Assembly (NCBI RefSeq): GCF_015355755.1 | Contig: NZ_JACVEE010000001.1 | Coordinates: forward strand, 1,240,001-1,304,000 | Length of the DNA stretch: 64,000 nt | Reading direction: 5' to 3' | Source: Nocardia sp. XZ_19_385 | GTDB lineage: Bacteria > Actinomycetota > Actinomycetes > Mycobacteriales > Mycobacteriaceae | Shown here: positions 34,827 through 42,586 of the stretch, in pieces | Layout of the letters: every line of letters starts with the position of its first letter | Position numbering within the stretch: position 1 is the first letter of the stretch | The notes under the pieces: generated by a model | The model's input: the letters and a program-made list of their open reading frames with translations, nothing else | Database searches by the model: none | What the model was told of the DNA's origin: nothing | Translations under genes and position numbers: made by a program

Positions 34827-36037
34827 GCAGACCACCTCAAAGCCTTCTCCGCCCACTGGGCGCACGCATGTAATGCGGATTCCACCGCTACCGCATCGGC
34901 ACCGCGCACGACGAATGATGCGACGGTGTCTGTCGAAGCGGTCGCCGCGCTGTAGCCGCGGGGGAACTTGTCGGGCTGGTTGTGCTGAAGTACGGAGTCG
35001 GGCAGCGGAGTGGCCACGATCTCGTCCAAGGTGCCTTCCCGTGGCGGGACGAGCAGGAACCCGTAGCGCTCCGGTCCACGGGCGAAGCGAGCACCACCAT
35101 CGCGGAGGCCGGCTTGGTCCCGGAACCAGAGTTCGACGGGATTGACTCCCGTGGTAAGACCGAGCGTCTCGTAAATATGGCCTCCGCCGAGGCGCGCCGC
35201 GATCTCGCAGAAGTACAGGTCCTGGGTGTCTTCGTGGATGAATACCTCGAGATGAAAAGGGGTGAGATCGGTTTCCGGAAAGAGCGCAACGGTCCGCCGG
35301 GCAAAGTCCGTCAATCCCTGGGCCAGAGGATCGTGATCGTCGAGTTGGACGCTGCCCAGGCTCACACCATCAGCGAAGGACAGACATGAATTGACGTAGC
35401 GAGACGGAACGGAAAGAAGTACCTCACCTCCTTGCATAAATCCGTCAACGTGGCAGACAATGCCCGGCAGATACTCCTCCAACAGCAGATCTTTCATTGC
35501 ATATCCGCTCAGTTGTGCGGCGAGCTCCGCACCCTCGTGCACCACGGCGACGCCTCGAGATCCGTAGCTGAGACGAGGTTTCACCACAACCGGCCAGCCG
35601 ATGCGCTCCGCAAACGCTTCCGCGTCTGCGGCGTTGGAGGGAGCAAGGAACTCGGGCGTAGCAACGCCCTTGGCTGCGGCAATCTTCATCCTGTACTTGT
35701 CCCGATAAACGAGCGCGGCTGCCTCCGACAATCCGCTGACCCCATAACGGTCGCGTATTCGGGCAAGGCGAAGGATGTCGTCTTCGGTCCCGTAAACGAT
35801 GCGAGACACCGCTTGTTCGGAACAAATTCGGTCGAGGTGGGTCACCACCTCATCGGAAGACGAGTAGTCGGAAACCGATATCAGGCCACCGAACTGGCCG
35901 GAGTACCCCTGTTCGACTTCTCGGCTAGTGATGAGCACAACTTGTTCAGCCACGTCGGACAGCCATTCGCGGAGCGGAGTTACGTGGGCGGGAAGACGGT
36001 GCGCCACCAGGATCGCCCCGGATTCAGACGTCGGCAT
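34823..36037 (-). CDS. ATP-grasp carboxylate-amine ligase no. 2, biosynthetic cluster
   Basis: 404 residues from the ATG at 36037; it overlaps the MFS gene by 14 bases. The ATP-grasp core is visible: YRDKYRMKIAAAKGVATPEFL, GWPVVVKPRLSYGSRGV (ATP-binding Lys), LLLEEYLPGIVCHVDGFM, and the metal-binding FCEIAARLGGGHIYE. Such enzymes activate a carboxylate as acyl phosphate and join it to an amine. In bacilysin- and dapdiamide-type pathways they form single amide bonds. Two ATP-grasp ligases in one operon suggest two amide bonds or two coupling steps. The natural amine could be a polyamine (inference from neighbours). Confidence 0.87.
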   Translation of the reverse strand: MPTSESGAILVAHRLPAHVTPLREWLSDVAEQVVLITSREVEQGYSGQFGGLISVSDYSSSDEVVTHLDRICSEQAVSRIVYGTEDDILRLARIRDRYGVSGLSEAAALVYRDKYRMKIAAAKGVATPEFLAPSNAADAEAFAERIGWPVVVKPRLSYGSRGVAVVHEGAELAAQLSGYAMKDLLLEEYLPGIVCHVDGFMQGGEVLLSVPSRYVNSCLSFADGVSLGSVQLDDHDPLAQGLTDFARRTVALFPETDLTPFHLEVFIHEDTQDLYFCEIAARLGGGHIYETLGLTTGVNPVELWFRDQAGLRDGGARFARGPERYGFLLVPPREGTLDEIVATPLPDSVLQHNQPDKFPRGYSAATASTDTVASFVVRGADAVAVESALHACAQWAEKALRWSA

Positions 36038-37259
36038 CAGCGGCCTCCTCTTTCTTTTCACTACGCGCCGTAGCGATGGCCGGTCCCTTGGACACCAGCA
36101 GGGGTACACAGATGAAGATGGCGAGGGCCATCACCACGAAGTACACCGATTCCTGGGCCAGCAGCAAACCACCGATAAAGGGTCCAGCGAAGAACCCGAG
36201 ATAGCGGCACTCGGATAGACCGAAGTAGGTACCTTTCCGGTCGTCTGTCGCGATCTCGTGGATCGCAATGTCTGGCAAGGGAAGTAGCACTCCTTCCCCG
36301 AGGGTCCAGAACACGATGCCGATGTAGAGCATCACCAGCCCCTGTGTGGAAGCCGCCATGAAGCAGGCAAACGACAACGCGAAACCCGCACAGCCGATAA
36401 GTATCAGCAGATTGTGTGACACCTTTCTGGACAGCCAGTCGATCGGGACTTGAAAGGCCAGCGCCAACACGGCATTGGTGATGAACAATCCTGCAAAGTA
36501 GCCGACCGCCTCCTGGCCCCACTCGCCCTTTATATACAGCGGGATCATCGATTCGAGCTGCGAGAATACTAGGAAGATCGCGAATCCAGCTGCGATCGCT
36601 GCGAGCAGTTTGCGGTCACGGACAGCAGCACGGAGCGGAAAGTGGGTACCCGCCTCCATGCCGGAGCTTTCCTGGAATGACAACTGTTTGCGGAAAACGA
36701 GCACTAGGACGAAGTAGCCGGCATAGAAGAGGGCTGGTACGGCAAAGAACGCCGTCACGCTCACGTTGTACAGAACACCACCAATCGCTGGCCCGATGAT
36801 CGCCCCAAAACACAAGACCATATAGCGGACACGGAAGATTCTGCCGTCGTCGCCTGCCGCCAACGACAACAGCTTTTTCCCGCCAGGCTCGACAAAGAGC
36901 CGGGCGGCTCCCAATCCCAGCAGAAGGGCGACGATCACAGAGGTCTCGCGCGCAACTGTGAGGCTGACGTAGATGCCGGTGTACGCGACCAAACCCAAGG
37001 ACATCATCGGCACTGCGCCGAAGCGGTCGACGAGAACCCCGCCGAGCACCCCGCCGACCGAGCCGATGAGCGCGATCCCTCCGACCACGGCACCGATTGC
37101 TGCGTTGGACAGAGGTGTATGGGTAGCTAGATAGATCGAGGCGAACGGCATTGCCGCGAAGAACGCGATGGCGTTGAGCAGCGATCCGGCAGTGAGCAGT
37201 GCCTGTAGGCCGTCCAGGTGCCACAGCGGCTTGGAAGTATTGGGCGCGGGCTGACTCAA
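36024..37259 (-). CDS. MFS efflux transporter, biosynthetic cluster
   Basis: 411 residues from a TTG at 37259 that overlaps the radical-SAM stop as TTGA. Twelve membrane segments are visible; VDRFGAVPMM after TM2 and DWLSRKVSHNLL in the second half are the MFS loop motifs. It resembles MdtH/YfcJ-like drug exporters found in many peptide antibiotic clusters (compare BacE with the ATP-grasp ligase BacD). Its position between biosynthetic genes and the tight overlaps on both sides support a role in product export and self-protection. Confidence 0.85.
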   Translation of the reverse strand: MSQPAPNTSKPLWHLDGLQALLTAGSLLNAIAFFAAMPFASIYLATHTPLSNAAIGAVVGGIALIGSVGGVLGGVLVDRFGAVPMMSLGLVAYTGIYVSLTVARETSVIVALLLGLGAARLFVEPGGKKLLSLAAGDDGRIFRVRYMVLCFGAIIGPAIGGVLYNVSVTAFFAVPALFYAGYFVLVLVFRKQLSFQESSGMEAGTHFPLRAAVRDRKLLAAIAAGFAIFLVFSQLESMIPLYIKGEWGQEAVGYFAGLFITNAVLALAFQVPIDWLSRKVSHNLLILIGCAGFALSFACFMAASTQGLVMLYIGIVFWTLGEGVLLPLPDIAIHEIATDDRKGTYFGLSECRYLGFFAGPFIGGLLLAQESVYFVVMALAIFICVPLLVSKGPAIATARSEKKEEAADADV

Positions 37260-38659
37260 CGGAGCGATCCCATCGTCAGCAGCGGCAGCATGCGGTCGTC
37301 GCCGTCGGTGAGGCCCTTTGTGCGACGCTTCAGCGCAGTGAACTCGTCGAGCACCTTCTGATCCGAGAAAGGTGACAGAAAGTACATCATGTTGACGTAC
37401 CAAATCCAGCCCAGCTCAGTGATCCGATACTCGGCGTGGTCTTCCTCCAGCATTCCCTCCGAAACCAGCTGACCGAGCTTGTCGATGAGCTCGGCGGGGA
37501 TCTGCTCCCAGGAAATGCGGCTTTTGTCCAGCCAGCCGAAATACGGTAGATGAAGAACGATTCCTCTTTCGTACGGGATGCCGTCACCGACACTGAGGTT
37601 GATCTTTACCTCATTGTTCTCCAGGAGATTTTTCACGTAGGTGGTCCGATTATCGTCGTTCATCACCGTGAAATTCGCGATCTGCGATATGGCGCTGTTA
37701 CCCAGACCAATAAGCTCATCGTCGTGGTGCGACCAAGTGTGGGCGTTGTAGAGATTCACGTAGTCGCGCGAGATGAAGTGCGGACCGGGCTTGTGGCCAT
37801 CGGGTAGCCGCAGGAAGCCATGTCCGTTGTGCTGCTGGAATCCGGAGGCACGCAGATACTGATTCAAGTAGATGGTCATCGCCATCTTGTCGATAAAGCT
37901 CAGTGGCGCGAGTCCGCGCCGGGCGTAGGAGTGGTGCAGCGGAACCTGGGTGACGACATTGCTGATCGGGTACAGCTCCATCGTCGCGGTGCCCATCCCA
38001 GTCGCGTACTCGATGTCCCGGGAAAACTGCTCGAACGTTTGGCCATGCATCCCGTAGATCATGTCGAAGCTGGTGAAATCGAAGTACCGTGCGAACATTT
38101 CGGCCGCAGCGTGTTCCTGTTCGATCGTCGCGGTGATATTGAAGAGCTCGCGGTACAGCGGGTCGAAGCTCTGCAGACCGAAGCGCGCCTTGTTGACACC
38201 AATGTCGCGCATCGCGGTGCACTTTTCCTCAGTAACGCTCTTGACCTCAGCTTCGAAGGTGAACTCCTGGAGCTCAGAGAGGTCGAAATGATCGTGGATC
38301 GCCCTGCCGATGCGGGTGATCTGGTTCGCGGATAGTGTCGTCGGAGTACCGCCGCCGAAAAAGATCGCTCGGATCGGCACCGAAGTTGCTGCGGCGTACT
38401 TGCCCTTGAGGGCAATCTCCTTGAGTAGGGCTTGGACGTATGCCTCGATCTGCTCGTCTCCGCTGCTGCCCAGGCCTCGGTTGAGCGTGCAGAATGTACA
38501 GATGGTGTCGCAGAACGGGATGTGGAAATAGAGAGCCCGGGAACGTACGCCACTGGTTCGGATCCCAGAGTGGAACTCATGGTGCGTGACCGTGTCCAGC
38601 TCCTGGCCCTTCATCGGGTAGAGCCAGTTGTAGAAAGGAAGCTGACGGTCGAACTTCAT
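37256..38659 (-). CDS. HemN/HemW-like radical SAM enzyme, biosynthetic cluster
   Basis: 467 residues. The cluster motif C-x3-C-x2-C is C50, C54 and C57 in FHIPFCDTICTFC. Next come FFGGGTPTTLS, the glutamate strand FTFEAEVKSVT and the FGLQSFDPLYRELFNI segment typical of the HemN/HemW group, then a C-terminal winged domain (AEYRITELGWIWYVNMMYFLSP). Family members in antibiotic pathways act as class C methyltransferases or build cyclopropanes using two SAM molecules. The true coproporphyrinogen oxidase role is less likely given its operon partners. Base composition is unusually low: the 60-base line at 37621 is 29/60 G+C. Confidence 0.85.
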   Translation of the reverse strand: MKFDRQLPFYNWLYPMKGQELDTVTHHEFHSGIRTSGVRSRALYFHIPFCDTICTFCTLNRGLGSSGDEQIEAYVQALLKEIALKGKYAAATSVPIRAIFFGGGTPTTLSANQITRIGRAIHDHFDLSELQEFTFEAEVKSVTEEKCTAMRDIGVNKARFGLQSFDPLYRELFNITATIEQEHAAAEMFARYFDFTSFDMIYGMHGQTFEQFSRDIEYATGMGTATMELYPISNVVTQVPLHHSYARRGLAPLSFIDKMAMTIYLNQYLRASGFQQHNGHGFLRLPDGHKPGPHFISRDYVNLYNAHTWSHHDDELIGLGNSAISQIANFTVMNDDNRTTYVKNLLENNEVKINLSVGDGIPYERGIVLHLPYFGWLDKSRISWEQIPAELIDKLGQLVSEGMLEEDHAEYRITELGWIWYVNMMYFLSPFSDQKVLDEFTALKRRTKGLTDGDDRMLPLLTMGSLR

Positions 38660-38685
38660 CAGGGTTCTTCCAGGCAGAAAATTGA

Positions 38686-39981
38686 TCACTTCAGTTCCAA
38701 TCGCACGCTGTTGCGGACAGTTCGGAGCAGGGCGTCGACCTCGGCGGTGTCCTGTCCGTGGACTAGCACGAACGCGGTCAGCGACTCGTGGTCGCGAGTC
38801 AAGGGAACGAAGTCTCCGGGAGCGACGCACGGATAGACGGCATCCACTCCCGGCAAACGGAGGACTTCGTCCAGGCCGGCCAGCTCAGCCAAGATGCCGG
38901 GTCGATCGTCGTTACGCAGGCAACAGATCGCCAGTGCTGCGTCGAACCCCAAGTCGCGCGTCAGTAGGCCGGTTTCCTCGCCGAGGTACGCGGCGAGAGT
39001 GTCATCGTATGGACGGATAGCGCTGTGGCGCTCCCAGTGATCGGTCGTGTGGGAACCAGGCAGGCGACTAGCCACTTCGATGAGGCAGGGTCCCGAAGCG
39101 TCTATCTTGATTTCTGTATGACTGGGACCCAGCCTGACCTGGAAGGCATCCAACACTTCCATGACGAAGTTCTCAGCGGTTGCCCAGTCCGGATCCTCTA
39201 GTCGTAGCTGAACGAGGTCCCAATACGGCTGGTCGTAATCAGCTCCAGTGGGCTGTCGGTATTCCCACATGTCCAGGACCCGATGCTTGCCGTCCTGGCT
39301 GAACGCGTTGACGGCCAGTTCCCTGCCGCCGACGTAGCGCTCGACAAGCCACTCCGAGTTGGCGCCGCCGAACAGGTCTTGGCTGGGAAGGTCGGGCACC
39401 GAGTCCGCGTCCGGGAGGATCTGTATGCCGTGCGAGCCAGCGCCCCGTTGCGGCTTGACGATTGCCGGGAACCCGATTCGCGCCGCTGCGATTCCAACAT
39501 CGTCCAGCCCGACCAGCTCGAACGCCGGAATACGCAGGCCGCGCTCGAATGCCAGACGTCGCATAGCCGCCTTACATCGGCGGGCCGATGCAGTGGCCCT
39601 GGGATTGCTTGGTACACCGAGCAATTCCCCGAGCTCGTCCCCGACCTCGACCGAGGGCTCGGTGGTCGGCACGACGGCGCGAATCAATCCAGGCACCTTC
39701 GCAATCGCCTGAATGGCATCGGCGGCATGAATCACGTGATGGTCGCCGCCGCGGTAATCACGGTCAAAGGAGCTGAGCAGTTCCTCGTCGAGCGTGTATA
39801 GGGAGATCGTTGGCAGGCCGCGCCGCCGGCAGGCCTCTTTGAACGCATGCCCAGTCATGACCGGATCGACCAGGACGACATCGCCGCCGGCGTCGGAACC
39901 GAGGAGCGTGTCCTGCACCTTCGGAGTTGCGCCCGGCTCGGGCACCCTCTCAGGCGCAGCAGAAAATAAACCGTTTTGCAT
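38686..39981 (-). CDS. ATP-grasp carboxylate-amine ligase no. 1, first gene of the biosynthetic operon
   Basis: 431 residues from the ATG at 39981, chosen because a seven-G ribosome site lies five bases ahead. L-amino-acid-ligase-like ATP-grasp protein: SNPRATASARRCKAAMRRLAFERGLRIPAF (lid start), IGFPAIVKPQRGAGSHGIQIL, WLVERYVGGRELAVNAFS, and the acidic metal site HTEIKIDASGPCLIEVASRLPGSHTTDHW. It would couple a carboxylic acid, probably an amino acid, to an amine using ATP. It is related to, but clearly different from, the second ATP-grasp ligase of the operon. The 26-bp gap to the radical SAM gene is the largest within the operon. Confidence 0.87.
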   Translation of the reverse strand: MQNGLFSAAPERVPEPGATPKVQDTLLGSDAGGDVVLVDPVMTGHAFKEACRRRGLPTISLYTLDEELLSSFDRDYRGGDHHVIHAADAIQAIAKVPGLIRAVVPTTEPSVEVGDELGELLGVPSNPRATASARRCKAAMRRLAFERGLRIPAFELVGLDDVGIAAARIGFPAIVKPQRGAGSHGIQILPDADSVPDLPSQDLFGGANSEWLVERYVGGRELAVNAFSQDGKHRVLDMWEYRQPTGADYDQPYWDLVQLRLEDPDWATAENFVMEVLDAFQVRLGPSHTEIKIDASGPCLIEVASRLPGSHTTDHWERHSAIRPYDDTLAAYLGEETGLLTRDLGFDAALAICCLRNDDRPGILAELAGLDEVLRLPGVDAVYPCVAPGDFVPLTRDHESLTAFVLVHGQDTAEVDALLRTVRNSVRLELK

Positions 39982-40298
39982 TGGGTCCCCCCCAAAAATG
40001 TTGGCCCCCAGGGCCATTGGTTCGTTGAACAACCTTGATCATGTACTGCGGCCGAAGATTCCGCAACAGTTGAATTTCATATTCCGGCCGCATACCGTAC
40101 ATCGCCATACGTTGCCTGGGCGGCGGGCACAGGCCTGTGGACACCACATCACTCGCATGCCGCCTCCGCCGTAAACCGAGCCCGCCGATCACGAGCGCGC
40201 CGGCCTAAGACGGGGGGGAAGTGCAGGCATTGGCCGTAGCTGGTTGGCTGCTGCCCGATGCGCGATGGAGTGCGTGCCCTCGATCGGATTGGAGAACG
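39982..40298. promoter_or_regulatory. 317-bp divergent promoter region of the biosynthetic cluster
   Basis: No gene is visible between the first ligase gene and the AlkZ-related gene. It must contain the operon promoter and its controls. A short dyad GTTG-AA-CAAC lies at 40024-40033. No regulator gene is present in the cluster itself, so control must come from outside. I cannot identify -10 and -35 boxes with confidence. Confidence 0.4.
39987..39993 (-). promoter_or_regulatory. Poly-G ribosome binding site of the biosynthetic operon
   Basis: Seven consecutive G on the minus strand, five bases before ATG 39981. It is the only strong ribosome site near the three in-frame ATGs (39981, 40017, 40032) and decides the start. 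A homopolymeric G run is also prone to slippage, which could switch the operon on or off. Confidence 0.5.
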
Positions 40299-41036
40299 AT
40301 GACAGACGATCTTGCTGCGGCCCGTCGCGAACGCTGGTGGCGAACCGGACTGCCGCTGCGCACACTCGAGGAGGCCAGGGACTATCTGGATGATGTCGGA
40401 TTCTCTCTCCTCTTTGGCGGAAAGACCGTGCGTTACCCCTCCCTGCGCGAGGCTTCACGGGACGAATCGGTGCTTCGCCGGCCATCGGGTTGGGGAGATG
40501 ACATTGAAGCGATGTGGACATGGAAGGACACGCTCTCGGGCAAGGGGCAGGCATGGCTGGGCCGCTACATCGCGGGGAAGCAGACACTTCTCACCCCCGA
40601 ACTGCTGGCCGACCTCTATGAGTTCGATGGCGCAGAGGAGGACGTGGTGTCCGCACCGGACCTGTCACAAGAAGCGCACCAGCTTGGGCTTCTTTTGGCC
40701 GATAGTGGGCCGACATCGACGCGAATCGCACGCGCCGACCTCGGATTATCAGGCAAGGAATTCGAGCGTGCCTTGTCTGAGCTGGGCCGTAAGCTACTGA
40801 TAACCAACTACGGCGTCGAAGACGGGCCAGGCTGGGCCAGCTGCATTTTGGAGCTCACAGCGCGTGCATTCTCGGTACCCGCACAGGGCAGCCGTGTGGA
40901 ACGTGACCGCCGGGCCGTCGCCAAGTTCGTCGACACGATGATCGTCGCAAAACCGGGGGACGTCAGTCGAGCATTCGGATGGTCTCGCGTCAGATCCGTC
41001 GCTGCCTTGGACTCGTTGCGGACCGAACCTCGCTGA
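40299..41036 (+). CDS. AlkZ-related (YcaQ-like) DNA-glycosylase-fold protein
   Basis: 245 residues with TTGGAG before the ATG. The sequence resembles the AlkZ-related group of tandem winged-helix proteins: TLEEARDYLDDVGFSLLF, MWTWKDTLSGKGQAWLGRYIAGKQTLLTPELLADLY, and the wing region LLADSGPTSTRIARADLGLSGKEFERALSELGRKLLI. Catalytic AlkZ enzymes excise alkylated or crosslinked bases and can provide self-resistance in genotoxin producers. This group is shorter and I cannot see the Q-x-Q/D catalytic motif, so activity is not assured. It is divergent from the biosynthetic operon and could be its resistance gene. Confidence 0.55.
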   Translation: MTDDLAAARRERWWRTGLPLRTLEEARDYLDDVGFSLLFGGKTVRYPSLREASRDESVLRRPSGWGDDIEAMWTWKDTLSGKGQAWLGRYIAGKQTLLTPELLADLYEFDGAEEDVVSAPDLSQEAHQLGLLLADSGPTSTRIARADLGLSGKEFERALSELGRKLLITNYGVEDGPGWASCILELTARAFSVPAQGSRVERDRRAVAKFVDTMIVAKPGDVSRAFGWSRVRSVAALDSLRTEPR

Positions 41037-41059
41037 CTGCCGACTCGGCCAATTTGCTT

Positions 41060-41135
41060 GCCCTGCATTAGCGACGAGCACGAGTGGAGGTGCCTGCTCG
41101 GTGTCGCCAAACCGGTCACGGATCCGGTCGCCCCG
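41060..41135 (+). pseudogene. Decayed fragment of a spermidine synthase (speE) 3' end
   Basis: An ungapped match to the 3' part of the SpeD-SpeE gene (31891-31966), with about 60 of 76 bases identical. Read in the matching frame it gives SDEHEW-x-C-L-L-GVAKP-x-x-DPVAP against SDEHEWTFLFGVAKPIADPVAQ. Same strand as the intact gene. There is no upstream speE sequence here, and similarity ends before the GNAT remnant. It marks the far border of the biosynthetic region. Confidence 0.75.
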
Positions 41136-41152
41136 AGGGATATCGTCCGAAT

Positions 41153-41546
41153 ATGCCCGACCTGATCGTCGCCAGCACCTGGGTCCGGCGGCTGACCTCG
41201 GATACGGGCGCAGAGGGCTGCACCTACCGGTGGATCGTCGAGGGTGCCCGGGTGCTCGGCGGAATTGCGTTGCGGCACAGCGTCACCGACTTCGTGCGGC
41301 GGGCCGGTCGGTTACGGCATCCGCCCATCCGCGCGCAGACGCGGGCTCGCCACCTGGGCGCTGGGCCGGATGCTCGACGAAGCACGCGTCGCGGGCATGG
41401 ACCGCGTCCTGATCGTCTGTGCGGCTGACAACGCCGCCTCAGCGAAAACCATTGAGCGCCAAGGTGGGATGCTCGAAGGCATCCGCGATACCGAGCACGG
41501 CCCTGCTCGCCGCTATTGGGTCGTGCTCAGACCGCCAGACTCGTAG
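41153..41546 (+). pseudogene. Broken GNAT N-acetyltransferase
   Basis: The first frame reads MPDLIVAS... to RVLGGIALRHSVTDFVRRAG and the shifted frame continues GYGIRPSARRRGLATWALGRML...RVLIVCAADNAASAKTIERQGGMLEG, which is one continuous GNAT domain (acetyl-CoA loop RRRGLA). The switch is near 41305 and is explained by loss of about five bases (or one extra base). About 60 N-terminal residues of the usual family length are also missing. It is therefore non-functional and lies next to the speE relic. Confidence 0.75.
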
Positions 41547-41566
41547 CCGAAGATCGGCCAGTCGCC

Positions 41567-41770
41567 TCAGGACTTGCGCCGTCGCCACTCCTCTACGTCG
41601 ACGCCGCCGACGCCCCAATCGCTCAGGGCGACTTCGTCTATCAGGACGAAGGTGGTGTCGGGGTCCTTGCCGAGGACGTTTTGGAGGAGGTCGGTGACGC
41701 CCTTGATCAGTTGGGCTTTTTGTTCGCGGGTGACGCCTTCGTCGGTGACTTTGATGTTGACGTATGGCAT
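41567..41770 (-). CDS. 4-oxalocrotonate tautomerase family protein
   Basis: 67 residues. It starts M-P-Y-V-N-I-K-V, so Pro1 after Met removal would be the catalytic base; the VTREQKAQLIKGVTDLLQNVLGKDPDTTFVLIDEV body is typical of DmpI/4-OT hexamers. A C-terminal WRRRKS tail extends beyond the standard 62 residues. Its ATG shares one base with the stop of the SDR gene (TAATG), so the two are co-translated. Both are presumably controlled by the TetR gene upstream. The substrate is unknown. Confidence 0.88.
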   Translation of the reverse strand: MPYVNIKVTDEGVTREQKAQLIKGVTDLLQNVLGKDPDTTFVLIDEVALSDWGVGGVDVEEWRRRKS

Positions 41771-42507
41771 TACGCCGCCCTTCCGGAGATGTAGCCGCCG
41801 TCGACGGGGAGGATGTGGCCGGTGATGAATTCGGCGTCGGCGAGATAGAGGACGGCCGAGGTGGTTTCGGAGACTTCGCCGATGCGGTCGAGTAATGCCA
41901 GGCGGCCGGAGGCGGATTCGTCGCCGTTACCGAAGAGGGGTGTGCGGATGATGCCGGGGGCGACGGCGTTGACGCGGATGCGGTGGGCGGCGAGTTCGGC
42001 GGCGAGGCTGGTGGTGAGGGCGTGGACGCCGCCTTTGCTGATCAGGGCCGCGGAGGCGGGCAGGGTGGCGAGGGCGTGGTTGATCAGGACGGTGCCGATG
42101 TTGACGATGCTGCCGCCGGCGCCCTGGCTCAGGAGCTGACGGACTACCGCCTGCGTGGTGAGGTAGGTGCCCTTCAGGTTGCCGTCGAGATAGGTGTCGA
42201 GGTCGGCTTCGGTGACGTCGACGAAGGGTTTCGCGCCGAAGATTCCGGCGTTGTTGACCAGGACGTCGACGCGGCCGAAGCGTTCGACGGCGGTGCTTAC
42301 CAGCTCGGATCCGGTTGCGGCGGAACCGATATCGCCGACCACCTGGGCGAGTTGATCCGGTGCGCCGAGCTCGGCGGCGACGGCGGCGAGCTTTCCCGCG
42401 TCGCGCCCGTGCAGCACCACGTTGTCGCCGCGGGCGGTGAATGCCCTGGCGATGTCGCGGCCGATCCCGCTCGAGGATCCGGTCACGATGACCGTTTTCG
42501 CTGACAT
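41770..42507 (-). CDS. Short-chain dehydrogenase/reductase-like protein lacking the catalytic Tyr
   Basis: 245 residues from the ATG at 42507 with GAAGGAGAG ahead. The Rossmann motif TGSSSGIG, NNAG (VLVNNAGIFG) and the C-terminal GHILPVDGGY are classical SDR. However the catalytic Y-x3-K reads A-L-I-S-K (ASAALISKGGV): Lys is present but Tyr is Ala, and the usual Ser is also unclear. It may be a non-reductive family member or a binding protein. An ACGACCGGTCGT operator lies 24 bases upstream of the start. Confidence 0.85.
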   Translation of the reverse strand: MSAKTVIVTGSSSGIGRDIARAFTARGDNVVLHGRDAGKLAAVAAELGAPDQLAQVVGDIGSAATGSELVSTAVERFGRVDVLVNNAGIFGAKPFVDVTEADLDTYLDGNLKGTYLTTQAVVRQLLSQGAGGSIVNIGTVLINHALATLPASAALISKGGVHALTTSLAAELAAHRIRVNAVAPGIIRTPLFGNGDESASGRLALLDRIGEVSETTSAVLYLADAEFITGHILPVDGGYISGRAA

Positions 42508-42530
42508 GTTTCTCTCCTTCATCAGTGGAT

Positions 42531-42542
42531 ACGACCGGTCGT
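42531..42542. promoter_or_regulatory. TetR operator upstream of the SDR gene
   Basis: Perfect 12-bp palindrome ACGACCGGTCGT, repeated identically at 43189-43200 next to the tetR start. It is placed just before the SDR-tautomerase operon. Confidence 0.7.
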
Positions 42543-42586
42543 CTTGGAATGGACAAGTCGAATTCGGCCCTCGGTGGGCCGAGTTC

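Noticed and set aside
36024..37403. Longer N-terminus for the cluster MFS protein
   Set aside because: The 48 extra residues overlap the radical SAM coding end and are hydrophilic; the TTGA overlap gives a better start.
37256..38659. Housekeeping coproporphyrinogen III oxidase (hemN)
   Set aside because: Operon context, low GC and neighbours point to a pathway enzyme, although family similarity alone would allow it.
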